Assembly (NCBI RefSeq): GCF_003072125.1
Contig: NZ_QCYH01000005.1
Span: 124,001-188,000 of the forward strand
DNA length: 64,000 bases
Reading direction: 5' to 3'
Source of the DNA: Pelagivirga sediminicola
GTDB lineage: Bacteria; Pseudomonadota; Alphaproteobacteria; Rhodobacterales; Rhodobacteraceae
The notes under the pieces were generated by a model. The model was given only the letters and a program-made list of their open reading frames with translations. It made no database searches and was not told the DNA's origin. A program made the translations under genes and the position numbers. Positions 28,293 to 36,867 of the stretch are shown in pieces; positions within the stretch are counted from its first letter, which is position 1; the number at the start of each line of letters is the position of its first letter.

Positions 28293-30210
28293 TTGGCGGC
28301 AGGCCCGCGACCTGCGCCGCGCCTTTTTGCAGCGAGTGTCCATGGCTGGTCTTGTCCCAGTAGAACGGCGCCACGATCATCTCATAAAGGGCCTTGCCCG
28401 CCGCGATGGTGCCCAAGGGCGTGTAGAAATGCATCGTCGGTGCCCATGGCAAAAGATGTCGGTGCCGCCGACCGGACACGCCGATCATGTAAAAGCTGAT
28501 GTTCAGAACCTCGGCCGCCAGAAAAAGCTGTCCGAACCACAGCAGGGCCGTCTGCGGCAGCAGCGTGTCCAGCGGATGGGGCAGACCAAGCAGCACCAGC
28601 CAGAATGACCACAGGAACGGCGCCAGGATAAATTGCGACAGGGCGGTGAGAAAATGCGCCTGAAACCCGATGAAGCGCCACGCGCCCAGTTGGCGGTACA
28701 GCACTCGCGGCCTGCGCATATGCACCAGATATGTCGTCATGTATCCCTTCAGCCAGCGCGAGCGCTGCTTGATCCACGGCCAGGGGCGGCAATTCGCCTC
28801 TTCTCCGGTGACGGTGCCGATCATCTCGGTGCGATAGCCATGCCGCGCCAGCCGAAAGCCCAGATCGGCATCCTCGGTGACATTATGCGCGTCCCAGCCG
28901 CCAAGCCGCTCCAGCACATCGCGCTTGAAATAAAGCGTGGTGCCGCCCAGCGGTATGGCAAACCCCAGTCGCGCCAGCCCCGGCAGCATGACGCGGAACC
29001 AGGTGGCGTATTCGATGGTGAAACACCGCGCCAGCCAGTTCTGGCGCGAGTTGTAATAGTCGAGAATGCCCTGAAGGCACGCCACATCGGGCGGCGCGGC
29101 CTGAAAACGGCGCGCGATCTGCGTGATCTGGTCCGGATCGGGCGCGTCCTCGGCATCGAAGATGCCCACGATGTCGCCCTCGCAGAAATCCAGCGCATAG
29201 TTCATCGCGCGCGGTTTCGTGCGCGGCTGGCCGTCCGGGACAACCACCGCCCGCATCCATGGCGGCAGATCGATCTCGGCCAGCGTCTGGCGGGTGGTGT
29301 CGTCGTTCTCCTCCAGCACCAGAATGATGTCCAGCAGGCATTTGGGATAGGTCAGCCGCGTCAGCCGCGTGATCAGCGCATGGGCGATCTCGGTTTCGCG
29401 GAACAATGGCACCAGCACCGACACCTTGGGCAGTTTCGCGCCTATCTGCATCGGTGGCTGCACGCTCTCCGGCGCGCCGGTGGCGATGCGCGCGCAGACA
29501 GCCGCCATCTTGAACAGCGTCGAGATTATCAGCGTCAGGGTGGCCCAGCCGATGAACATGGCAAAGACCGGGGCCGGATAGATCACCGTCAGCGCGACGA
29601 AGGCCGCCATCACCGCCAGCACCGCTGCGATGCGCCGCGCAGGCGATGCGCGCCAGGTCCGGCAGCTTTCGGATTCCGGGGTGCGCGACTGCGCATCGGC
29701 GGTCAGGCGCGCGCGCGCGTTATCGGCGATGCTGGCCTGAATGTCGCGGCGGCGCGCGATGATCCGGGGAAGAGCCGTCAACTCGGCCGGCAGCGCATCG
29801 CCGACCTGCGCGGTGTCGGCGCTATCGACCGCCAGCCGCAGCTGGCCGTCTTTGCCGCGCAGCGGCGCGGCAGCGGCCTTGATCAGATGGCGGGCGTCGA
29901 CACCCGCAGGCAAATCGGCGCCTCGCGCCAGTTCTTCGGTGCTGGCCAGCCGCAGCCCCGCGCGCGCGGATTGCGCCTGCAGAATCGTCGGCGCATCGAT
30001 CAGCCCTTCGGCCAGCAGAACGCGGTCCAGCGGCGCATCGCAATGTTCCTGCACGATCTGCGCCAGCTCGGCATCGGAGCGCGAAATCGCGCCCGCCTGA
30101 ACCAGATGGCGCCCCAGATCGCAGAGCTTGGACGTGTGCACCATGTTCGCACGCGGACGAGCGGTTTCCCAAACCTGCGCGTCCAGCTGCCGCAGCTCCG
30201 ACATGCCCAT
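28276..30210 (-). CDS. Membrane GT2 polysaccharide synthase with N-terminal MshEN-like domain
   Basis: A 644-residue protein. Residues about 27-105 resemble the tandem MshEN/type II secretion E N-terminal domain (LCDLGRHLVQAGAISRSDAELAQ, then PLDRVLLAEGLIDAPTILQAQ). Two hydrophobic helices follow (about 190-235). The GT2 catalytic domain begins VSVLVPLFRETEIAHALI and carries GIFDAEDAPDPDQ (DxD), VTEDADLGFRLARHG (ED) and KQRSRWLKG (the Q/RxxRW processive-synthase motif). At least three more membrane helices follow. It probably polymerises and secretes a glycan across the inner membrane. The start at 30210 has AAAGG at good spacing. It lies 81 bases downstream of carA, with two GGTTAAC sites in the gap. 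Confidence 0.86.
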   Translation of the reverse strand: MGMSELRQLDAQVWETARPRANMVHTSKLCDLGRHLVQAGAISRSDAELAQIVQEHCDAPLDRVLLAEGLIDAPTILQAQSARAGLRLASTEELARGADLPAGVDARHLIKAAAAPLRGKDGQLRLAVDSADTAQVGDALPAELTALPRIIARRRDIQASIADNARARLTADAQSRTPESESCRTWRASPARRIAAVLAVMAAFVALTVIYPAPVFAMFIGWATLTLIISTLFKMAAVCARIATGAPESVQPPMQIGAKLPKVSVLVPLFRETEIAHALITRLTRLTYPKCLLDIILVLEENDDTTRQTLAEIDLPPWMRAVVVPDGQPRTKPRAMNYALDFCEGDIVGIFDAEDAPDPDQITQIARRFQAAPPDVACLQGILDYYNSRQNWLARCFTIEYATWFRVMLPGLARLGFAIPLGGTTLYFKRDVLERLGGWDAHNVTEDADLGFRLARHGYRTEMIGTVTGEEANCRPWPWIKQRSRWLKGYMTTYLVHMRRPRVLYRQLGAWRFIGFQAHFLTALSQFILAPFLWSFWLVLLGLPHPLDTLLPQTALLWFGQLFLAAEVLNISFYMIGVSGRRHRHLLPWAPTMHFYTPLGTIAAGKALYEMIVAPFYWDKTSHGHSLQKGAAQVAGLPPIKGSR

Positions 30211-30291
30211 ACGTTACCTTTCGCCTTCTGTCCCGGCGAAAAGTTTCGTTCATAACGGTTAACAGAACGTGAAGAAAAGGTTAACGGATTG

Positions 30292-31455
<1,164 letters not shown>

Positions 31456-31500
31456 GGCGGCTCTCCGAAGGGCTGGGGATGCGGGGGCAAAATCTGCGCG

Positions 31501-31529
31501 AACCTAAGGGCGCGCCTGAAGGGGGTCAA
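31501..31529 (-). promoter_or_regulatory. Sigma-70 type promoter of carA
   Basis: On the minus strand, TTGACC (31529-31524) and TAGGTT (31506-31501) with a 17-base spacer, about 46 bases upstream of the carA ATG. It is almost identical in form to the glyQ promoter. Confidence 0.72.
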
Positions 31530-31584
31530 GGGCCAAGCACGGCCCGCGCGGCGGTGCCTGACGCTGCGGCACCGGGCGCGTCGG

Positions 31585-31611
31585 TTGCCAGCGGGCTCCG
31601 CATTCTATAGG
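31585..31611 (+). promoter_or_regulatory. Possible promoter of yqeY
   Basis: TTGCCA (31585-31590) and TATAGG (31606-31611). The spacer is only 15 bases, so the call is tentative. It is placed 60 bases before the start codon. Confidence 0.35.
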
Positions 31612-31670
31612 GACCGAAGGCTGGACCCGGCGCCGCAGTGACGGCGCGGGCATCTGTTGTGAGGACGGAC

Positions 31671-32135
31671 ATGGAAACGACATTGCGCGACCGGATCGAA
31701 GCAGCCCTGAAACAGGCCATGCGCGACCGCGATTCCGAGCGTCTGGCGACGCTGCGCCTGATCAACGCCGCCATCAAGGACCAGGAGATTGCCGGCCGCG
31801 GCAAGGGCGGCGACGGGGGGCTGAGCGATGATGACGTGCTGGCCATTCTGGGCAAGATGACCAAGCAGCGCCAGGAATCGGTGCGCGCCTACGAAGAGGG
31901 CGGGCGCATCGACCTGGCCGAGCGTGAGCAGGCCGAGGTTGCCATCATCGCCGAATTCCTGCCCCGCCAGTTGCCCGATGACGAGGTCGAGGCCGCGATC
32001 GATCAGGCCATCGCCGATACCGGCGCGACGTCGATCCGCGACATGGGCAAGATCATGGGCGTGCTCAAGGCAAAATACACCGGCCAGATGGATTTCGGCG
32101 AGGTCGGTCCACGCATCAAGGACCGGCTTGCGTAG
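31671..32135 (+). CDS. GatB/YqeY domain protein
   Basis: A 154-residue protein formed almost wholly of a YqeY domain, related to the C-terminal tail of GatB, the tRNA-binding part of the Glu-tRNA(Gln) amidotransferase. Seen: LRDRIEAALKQAMRDRDSER at the start, LATLRLINAAIKDQEIA, and IRDMGKIMGVLKAKYTGQMDFGEV near the C-terminus. Its role is unknown, possibly tRNA-related. The ATG at 31671 has a GAGG site; an upstream in-frame ATG lacks one. It is divergent from carA, an arrangement that recurs in alphaproteobacteria. Confidence 0.9.
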   Translation: METTLRDRIEAALKQAMRDRDSERLATLRLINAAIKDQEIAGRGKGGDGGLSDDDVLAILGKMTKQRQESVRAYEEGGRIDLAEREQAEVAIIAEFLPRQLPDDEVEAAIDQAIADTGATSIRDMGKIMGVLKAKYTGQMDFGEVGPRIKDRLA

Positions 32136-32163
32136 CATCGGCTGCCCCGCGCCCAGCCCCCTT

Positions 32164-32185
32164 TTTCATCTTGGCTCAGATACTC
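32164..32185. repeat. Dispersed short repeat, copy 2
   Basis: TTTCATCTTGG, then CTCAG, then ATACTC. It lies in the 79-base gap between the convergent yqeY and DUF2244 genes. It shares both ends with copies at 23127-23148 (inverted) and 43975-43995. Confidence 0.65.
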
Positions 32186-32214
32186 GAACTCCCGGCGAGC
32201 CGCTCGCGGCCCGC

Positions 32215-32715
32215 TCAATTCTTGGCGCGTGCCATGCCCAGCGCGTCGCGCAGCTCGCCATAGAGGGCCTTGCGTTCGTCCTCGGACAGGAACGCGCCGA
32301 GCTCGACCTCTCGCCCGGCGCCGCGCAGGGTGATGTAATAGGCCACCGGCCCGCCCGTCGGATACATTTGCGCCTGCGCCCAATAGCTGTTGCAATCCCA
32401 GCTTTGCACGTCGCCGCGCGGGTCGGTCCGGGTCAGCGTCACCTCGTCGGGGCCGATGACCAGCGCCTCATGCAGGTTGCCGGTGGCATAGCTGCGCTCC
32501 AACGCCCACCACAGCAGCACCACCGCGCCCGCAAGAAACGGAAGCAGACCCCAGAGCACGGCAGTCCCCAGAAGGGGAAACAGCGGCAGCGATATGAAAA
32601 GACTGGTGGCAAGGATCACCCACGCGAACCCTCGCCGCGGAAGCGACCGGTGCGGCCAGAGGTCAAGGCGCTGCGGTGTCGTACCGCTGGAGGGAGGGGT
32701 CCACTCGTAGGGCAT
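32215..32715 (-). CDS. DUF2244 family membrane protein
   Basis: A 166-residue protein with two adjacent hydrophobic segments (about 29-48 and 52-70) and a cytoplasmic C-terminal domain containing HEALVIGPDEVTLTRTDPRG and YYITLRGAGREVELGAFLSEDERKALYGELRDAL. This is the DUF2244 arrangement of alphaproteobacteria, some members of which are annotated as integral membrane proteins near respiratory genes. No function is established here. The ATG at 32715 starts the conserved MPYEWTPP segment and was preferred over an upstream in-frame ATG. Confidence 0.85.
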   Translation of the reverse strand: MPYEWTPPSSGTTPQRLDLWPHRSLPRRGFAWVILATSLFISLPLFPLLGTAVLWGLLPFLAGAVVLLWWALERSYATGNLHEALVIGPDEVTLTRTDPRGDVQSWDCNSYWAQAQMYPTGGPVAYYITLRGAGREVELGAFLSEDERKALYGELRDALGMARAKN

Positions 32716-32801
32716 GGCGTGCAATCTAAGGCGGTCCGCAGCGGTGAAAAGTGATTCTCCGTCGGCGGCTGTCAAATGCCTCGGTTCGCCATGCACGCGG
32801 C

Positions 32802-33248
32802 CTAGCGGCTATACTTGATGAAGGGCGTCAGCGTGGCGATACGGTCATAGAGCCTGCGGGCCGTCTGATTGAAATCCTGCGTCATCCAGTAAACCGACGG
32901 GCAGCCATCCGCGTCAGCCGCCTTGTAGACCGCTTCAATCAGCGCGCGCCCCACGCCGGTGCCACGGGCCGCAGGATCGGCATAAAGATCCTGAAGATAG
33001 CACACATCCTCGATCTTCCAGTTATGCGGATGATAGATGTAATGCACCAGCCCCACGGGCTGGTCCCCGTGCAGCGCGATCAGGCCGTTCTGCTTGGGGT
33101 GATCGGCGCTCAGCAGGCGCTGGAACGTGGTCTGATAGACCTCCTCGGACACCGAGGTTTCGTAGTACTCCAGATATCCTGTCCAAAGGCGGCGCCACGC
33201 AGCCTCGTCATGTGGACTCAGAGGGCGGATCGTGACGGGCTGGGACAT
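32802..33248 (-). CDS. GNAT family N-acetyltransferase
   Basis: A 148-residue acetyl-CoA-dependent acyltransferase. The GNAT fold is visible as TIRPLSPHDEAAWRRLWTGYL (beta1-alpha1), VGLVHYIYHP (beta4), VCYLQDLYADPAARGTGVGRALIEAV (motif A with the RGxGxG/A-type pyrophosphate loop) and a C-terminal motif B with YDRIATLTPFIKYSR. The substrate is unknown. The start at 33248 (MSQPVTIRP) was chosen over an ATG ten codons upstream. It lies downstream of ecm on the same strand with a 73-base GC-rich gap. Confidence 0.9.
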   Translation of the reverse strand: MSQPVTIRPLSPHDEAAWRRLWTGYLEYYETSVSEEVYQTTFQRLLSADHPKQNGLIALHGDQPVGLVHYIYHPHNWKIEDVCYLQDLYADPAARGTGVGRALIEAVYKAADADGCPSVYWMTQDFNQTARRLYDRIATLTPFIKYSR

Positions 33249-33321
33249 GGCGGGCCTCTTGCGGTGATTCGGATGCAATGATAGGGCCGCGCCGCCCGCC
33301 CGCGCCAGCCCCTGCCTGCCG

Positions 33322-35289
33322 CTATTCGGCGGCGACGGGGCCGGGATCGACCAGCCGGACGATGTCGCGCATGATCGTGTTCAGCTCGAAATCCTTGGGG
33401 GTGTAGACGCGGGCCACGCCCATCGCGCGCAGGCGTTTGGCGTCCTCCTCGGGGATGATGCCGCCGACGATGACGGGGATATGGGTAAGGCCCGCATCCT
33501 TCATCCGCTGCATCAACTCTTCGACCAGCGGGATGTGGCTGCCCGACAGGATCGACAGGCCCACGACATGCGCCTCGTCATCGAGCGCCGCGCGCACCAG
33601 TTCCTCCGGCGTCAGGCGGATGCCCTGATAGTCGATGTCCATGCCGCAATCGCGCGCGCGAAAGGCGATCTGCTCGGCCCCGTTGGAATGGCCGTCCAGC
33701 CCCGGCTTGCCGACGAGGAATTTCAGGCGCCGCCCCAGCTGCGTGCTGACGGCGTTCACCTCTTCGCGGATCTCCTCCAGCCCTTCGGTCTTGTTCGAGG
33801 GGCTGGAGGATACGCCGGTCGGCCCGCGATATTCGCCATGCACGGCGCGCATCTGCTGCGCCCATTCGCCGGTGGTGACGCCCGCACGCGCGGCCTTGAT
33901 CGAGGCGGGCATGATGTTGCGCCCCTCGGTCGCCGCGGTTCGCAGCTCGGCCAGCGCATCCCTGACGGCGGCGGCATCGCGCGCGGCCTTCCAGTCATTC
34001 AGGCGGCCAATCTGCTCGGCCTCGACGGCGGGATCGACGGTCATGATGCCGCCCTCCTCGTCCATCAGCGGCGACGGCTCGCCGGTGGTGAACTTGTTGA
34101 CGCCGACGACGACCGTCTCGTTCCGCTCGATCCGGTTCAGGCGCTCGGCGTTGCTGTCGACCAGCCGCGCCTTCATGTAGTCGATGGCGCCGATGGCCCC
34201 GCCCATGCTTTCCAGCGTCGCCAGTTCATGCCGCGCGCCTTCCTTCAGCGCCTCGACCTTGCGATCGACCGCCGGGTTGCCGTCGAAAAGATCGTCGAAT
34301 TCCAGAAGGTCGGTCTCATAGGCCAGGATCTGCTGCATGCGCATCGACCATTGCTGATCCCAGGGGCGGGGCAGGCCCAGCGCCTCGTTCCAGGCGGGCA
34401 GCTGCACGGCGCGGGCGCGGGCTTTTTTGCTGAGGGTCACGGCCAGCATTTCGATCAGGATGCGATAGACGTTGTTTTCCGGCTGCTGCTCGGTCAGACC
34501 CAATGAGTTGACCTGCACGCCATAGCGGAAACGCCGCGCCTTCGGGTCTTCGATGCCATAACGTTCATGCACGATCTCGTCCCACAGATCGACGAAGGCA
34601 CGCATCTTGCACATCTCGGTCACGAACCGGATACCGGCATTGACGAAGAAGCTGATACGCCCGGCCAGAACCGGGAAATCGGCCTCGGGGACGCGGGGGC
34701 GCAATTCGTCCAGCACGGCGATGGCGGTGGCAAGGGCAAAGGACAGCTCTTGCTCCGGCGTCGCACCGGCCTCTTGCAGGTGGTAGGAACACACGTTCAT
34801 CGGGTTCCATTTGGGGATGTTCTTGTAGCAGTATTCGGCCACGTCGCCGATCATCTTCAGCGACGGTTTCGGCGGGCAGATATAGGTGCCGCGCGACAGG
34901 TATTCCTTGATCAGATCGTTCTGCACGGTGCCCTGCAATGCCTTCGGGTCAACGCCCTGCTCCTCGGCCACGGCGATATAAAGCGCCAGCAGCCATGGCG
35001 CCGTCGCGTTGATCGTCATCGAGGTGTTCATCTGCTCCAGCGGGATGTCCGCGAACAGTTGCCGCATGTCGCCCAGATGGCAGATCGGCACGCCGACCTT
35101 GCCGACCTCGCCGCGCGCCAGCACGTGATCGCTGTCATACCCCGTCTGCGTCGGCAGATCGAAAGCCACTGACAGGCCGGTCTGCCCCTTGGCCAGATTC
35201 GCTCGGTAAAGCGCGTTGGAGGCCGTCGCCGTCGAATGGCCGGCATAGGTGCGGATCAGCCAGGGGCGGTCTTTTTGCGGTTGTGACAT
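33322..35289 (-). CDS. ecm: (2R)-ethylmalonyl-CoA mutase
   Basis: Coenzyme B12-dependent mutase converting ethylmalonyl-CoA to methylsuccinyl-CoA in the ethylmalonyl-CoA pathway for acetyl-CoA assimilation. The 655-residue single chain has a methylmalonyl-CoA-mutase-type barrel (DRPWLIRTYAGHSTATASNALY, LSVAFDLPTQTGYDSDH, SMTINATAPWLLALYI) and a C-terminal B12 domain with GKPGLDGHSNGAEQIA (the DxHxxG cobalt-ligand motif, about 541-557), LSILSGSH and VIVGGIIPEEDA. The nearby ccr gene makes its substrate, which supports Ecm over methylmalonyl-CoA mutase. It has a TTGACA promoter, and an imperfect palindrome sits at the expected start site. Confidence 0.94.
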   Translation of the reverse strand: MSQPQKDRPWLIRTYAGHSTATASNALYRANLAKGQTGLSVAFDLPTQTGYDSDHVLARGEVGKVGVPICHLGDMRQLFADIPLEQMNTSMTINATAPWLLALYIAVAEEQGVDPKALQGTVQNDLIKEYLSRGTYICPPKPSLKMIGDVAEYCYKNIPKWNPMNVCSYHLQEAGATPEQELSFALATAIAVLDELRPRVPEADFPVLAGRISFFVNAGIRFVTEMCKMRAFVDLWDEIVHERYGIEDPKARRFRYGVQVNSLGLTEQQPENNVYRILIEMLAVTLSKKARARAVQLPAWNEALGLPRPWDQQWSMRMQQILAYETDLLEFDDLFDGNPAVDRKVEALKEGARHELATLESMGGAIGAIDYMKARLVDSNAERLNRIERNETVVVGVNKFTTGEPSPLMDEEGGIMTVDPAVEAEQIGRLNDWKAARDAAAVRDALAELRTAATEGRNIMPASIKAARAGVTTGEWAQQMRAVHGEYRGPTGVSSSPSNKTEGLEEIREEVNAVSTQLGRRLKFLVGKPGLDGHSNGAEQIAFRARDCGMDIDYQGIRLTPEELVRAALDDEAHVVGLSILSGSHIPLVEELMQRMKDAGLTHIPVIVGGIIPEEDAKRLRAMGVARVYTPKDFELNTIMRDIVRLVDPGPVAAE

Positions 35290-35318
35290 CGGGGCGGCCT
35301 CATGCGGTCGGGTGGTAA

Positions 35319-35334
35319 CATTATTGCGCTAATG
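35319..35334. promoter_or_regulatory. Putative operator at the ecm transcription start
   Basis: CATTATTGCGCTAATG, with perfect outer arms CATTA/TAATG around TTGCGC. It covers the predicted start site of ecm. CATTATTGCGC is repeated exactly at 38306-38316 in the ccr promoter. Confidence 0.5.
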
Positions 35335-35336
35335 CT

Positions 35337-35366
35337 TGGATAGGCGAAAGATTGAGCCATTGTCAA
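35337..35366 (-). promoter_or_regulatory. Promoter of ecm
   Basis: On the minus strand, a consensus TTGACA (35366-35361) and TATCCA (35342-35337) with an 18-base spacer; CTATCC at 17 bases is the alternative -10. Predicted start is near 35330. Confidence 0.65.
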
Positions 35367-35413
35367 TTCGCTGCATCGCGGCATTTTGCGGCGGCTGGCC
35401 CTGCCTGTGGCAA

Positions 35414-35427
35414 TTTTAGCGCTAACA
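35414..35427. promoter_or_regulatory. LacI-type palindrome upstream of ecm
   Basis: TTTTAGCGCTAACA, containing the perfect palindrome TTAGCGCTAA (35416-35425). As I recall it, the CceR (LacI family) consensus of Rhodobacter is TGTTAGCGCTAACA, a 13 of 14 match. It lies about 50 bases upstream of the ecm -35 and 100 bases before the lipoprotein gene. Confidence 0.5.
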
Positions 35428-35526
35428 GGCCCGCTGCCGACATTTCGATGCGACGCATCTTGTCCGGTGGCCGCGCGCATACAAATTCACGCCATTCGAA
35501 ACCCTGCTTCTGGAAAGGATGCTGAT

Positions 35527-35841
35527 ATGGGTATTTCTATTCGCAAGTCTCTTCTCGTGCTGGTCTGCTCGGGCCTCGCACTGCAAGCCTGTTCGCGCGA
35601 GAACATCGCCGACAACACGTTTGACGGCACGGTATTCGTCGCCAAGACCGCCGGCAAGGCCGTGATCGGCGCGGGCAAGCTGGCCGTCAGGGGCGGCGCA
35701 GCGGCCGTGAACGCCGCACGCGAAAGCCGCGCCGCCAAGACCGAATTTCCACGCGGCACCGCCGTTTGCGAGAACGCATCGGGCGGCTACTATGCCGCGC
35801 TGACCACCGAACAGGGCGAGCTTTTCTGCCTGCCGAAGTAA
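35527..35841 (+). CDS. Small predicted lipoprotein
   Basis: A 104-residue exported protein. It has an N-terminal signal with lipobox-like LALQAC (Cys22) and a short mature domain containing VFVAKTAGKAVIGAGKLAVRGGAAAVNAARESRAAK, an alanine/lysine-rich amphipathic stretch, and two further cysteines near the end (VCENASGGYY and LFCLPK) that may pair. I do not recognise a family. The ATG at 35527 lies a few bases after AAAGGA. It is divergent from ecm across a 237-base regulatory gap and is followed by a hairpin terminator. Confidence 0.72.
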   Translation: MGISIRKSLLVLVCSGLALQACSRENIADNTFDGTVFVAKTAGKAVIGAGKLAVRGGAAAVNAARESRAAKTEFPRGTAVCENASGGYYAALTTEQGELFCLPK

Positions 35842-35857
35842 ACGCATGACATTTGCA

Positions 35858-35876
35858 GGGCGGCGCGGTGCCGCCC
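35858..35876 (+). terminator. Terminator after the small lipoprotein gene
   Basis: GGGCGGC / GCCGCCC stem of seven pairs with a five-base loop, 17 bases after the stop, followed by TCGTCTATT. A moderately good intrinsic terminator. Confidence 0.55.
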
Positions 35877-36017
35877 TCGTCTATTGCATCGATGCCGCAT
35901 CGTTCCACCAACGCGCGCGCGGCCCTCTTGACGCTGGTCCCGCCCCCCCGCTTGCCGTAAAAGCCGTGAAAACCACACACCCAAGGTGCCCGTGGCGCCT
36001 TTGCCATGAGGGGCCGA

Positions 36018-36812
36018 ATGTCAGGACCGCGCGAATTGCTCTACGATATCCCTTCTGCCGTCATTGCACTGGGCCTGCTGGCCGCGATGCTGCTTGCCAT
36101 GTTCGGCGCCTACCTGATCGGAACCCGCAACCAGCGCAACAGGACCGAGGAGGGGCGCAGCCAGACGACCGCCGTTCAGGGGTCGATGCTGGGCCTGCTG
36201 GCGCTGCTGCTGGGCTTCACCTTTTCGCTGGGTCTGTCGCGGCATGATTCGCGTTCCACCGCCGTGGTCAGCGAGGCGAACGCCATCGGCACCGCATGGC
36301 TGCGCGCCGATTACCTGCCCGACGACCTGCGCGCCGCCGCAAAGGACGATCTGCGCCGCTATACCCGCCTGCGGCTGGAGGCTGCCGAGGTTTCGGCCGA
36401 TCAGCACCAGCGCCGCAAGCGTCTGATTGCCAACGCCGAGGGCGCCTTTGGCGAGCTTTGGGAGCAGGCCGCGGCGCATGCGGCGGACAAGGGCGGGCCC
36501 GCCGCCGTCAGCTATGCCGCATCGCTGAACGACATGATCGACGCGCTGGGCGCGCGAGATGCGGCGATTGAACGGCATGTGCCGGAAATCGTGCTGTTCA
36601 TGCTGTTCGGCACGTTCATCCTGTCGGGGGCGATGCTGGGCTTTTCATCGGGGCTTGCCGCGGCGAGGCCGGCAACGCCCGTTTACCTGATGCTGGGGCT
36701 GATCGTGCTGCTGGTCTTCATGATCATTGATCTGGACCGGCCCCGCCGCGGACTGATCGAGGTGGACCAGAGGCCACTGGCCGCCCTGCTGGATTCGATG
36801 AAGGCGAAATGA
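36018..36812 (+). CDS. Four-helix membrane protein, DUF4239/bestrophin-like
   Basis: A 264-residue membrane protein with two helices near each end (about 12-32, 54-74, 193-215, 222-242) and a hydrophilic, helical central domain of about 115 residues. The LLGFTFSLGLSRHDSRSTAVVSEANAIGTAWLRADYLP segment (two blocks) is typical of DUF4239/bestrophin-like proteins of proteobacteria. These resemble anion channels, but their role is not established. The start at 36018 was chosen for its GAGGGG site over an ATG four codons earlier. It lies between the lipoprotein and acyltransferase genes. Confidence 0.75.
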   Translation: MSGPRELLYDIPSAVIALGLLAAMLLAMFGAYLIGTRNQRNRTEEGRSQTTAVQGSMLGLLALLLGFTFSLGLSRHDSRSTAVVSEANAIGTAWLRADYLPDDLRAAAKDDLRRYTRLRLEAAEVSADQHQRRKRLIANAEGAFGELWEQAAAHAADKGGPAAVSYAASLNDMIDALGARDAAIERHVPEIVLFMLFGTFILSGAMLGFSSGLAAARPATPVYLMLGLIVLLVFMIIDLDRPRRGLIEVDQRPLAALLDSMKAK

Positions 36813-36867
36813 CGGATATGCGGCGCCCTCTTGCCCTCGCGCGGGGCGCCGTACCGGACGTGCCGCG

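Noticed and set aside
32186..32214. Fragment of a tRNA suggested by ACTCGAACTCCCGGCGAGCC
   Set aside because: No acceptor or anticodon stems around it; it is the continuation of the dispersed-repeat region.
33322..35289. ecm read as methylmalonyl-CoA mutase
   Set aside because: Single-chain length of 655 and the nearby ccr gene fit ethylmalonyl-CoA mutase better; mutases for methylmalonyl-CoA are usually longer or two-subunit.
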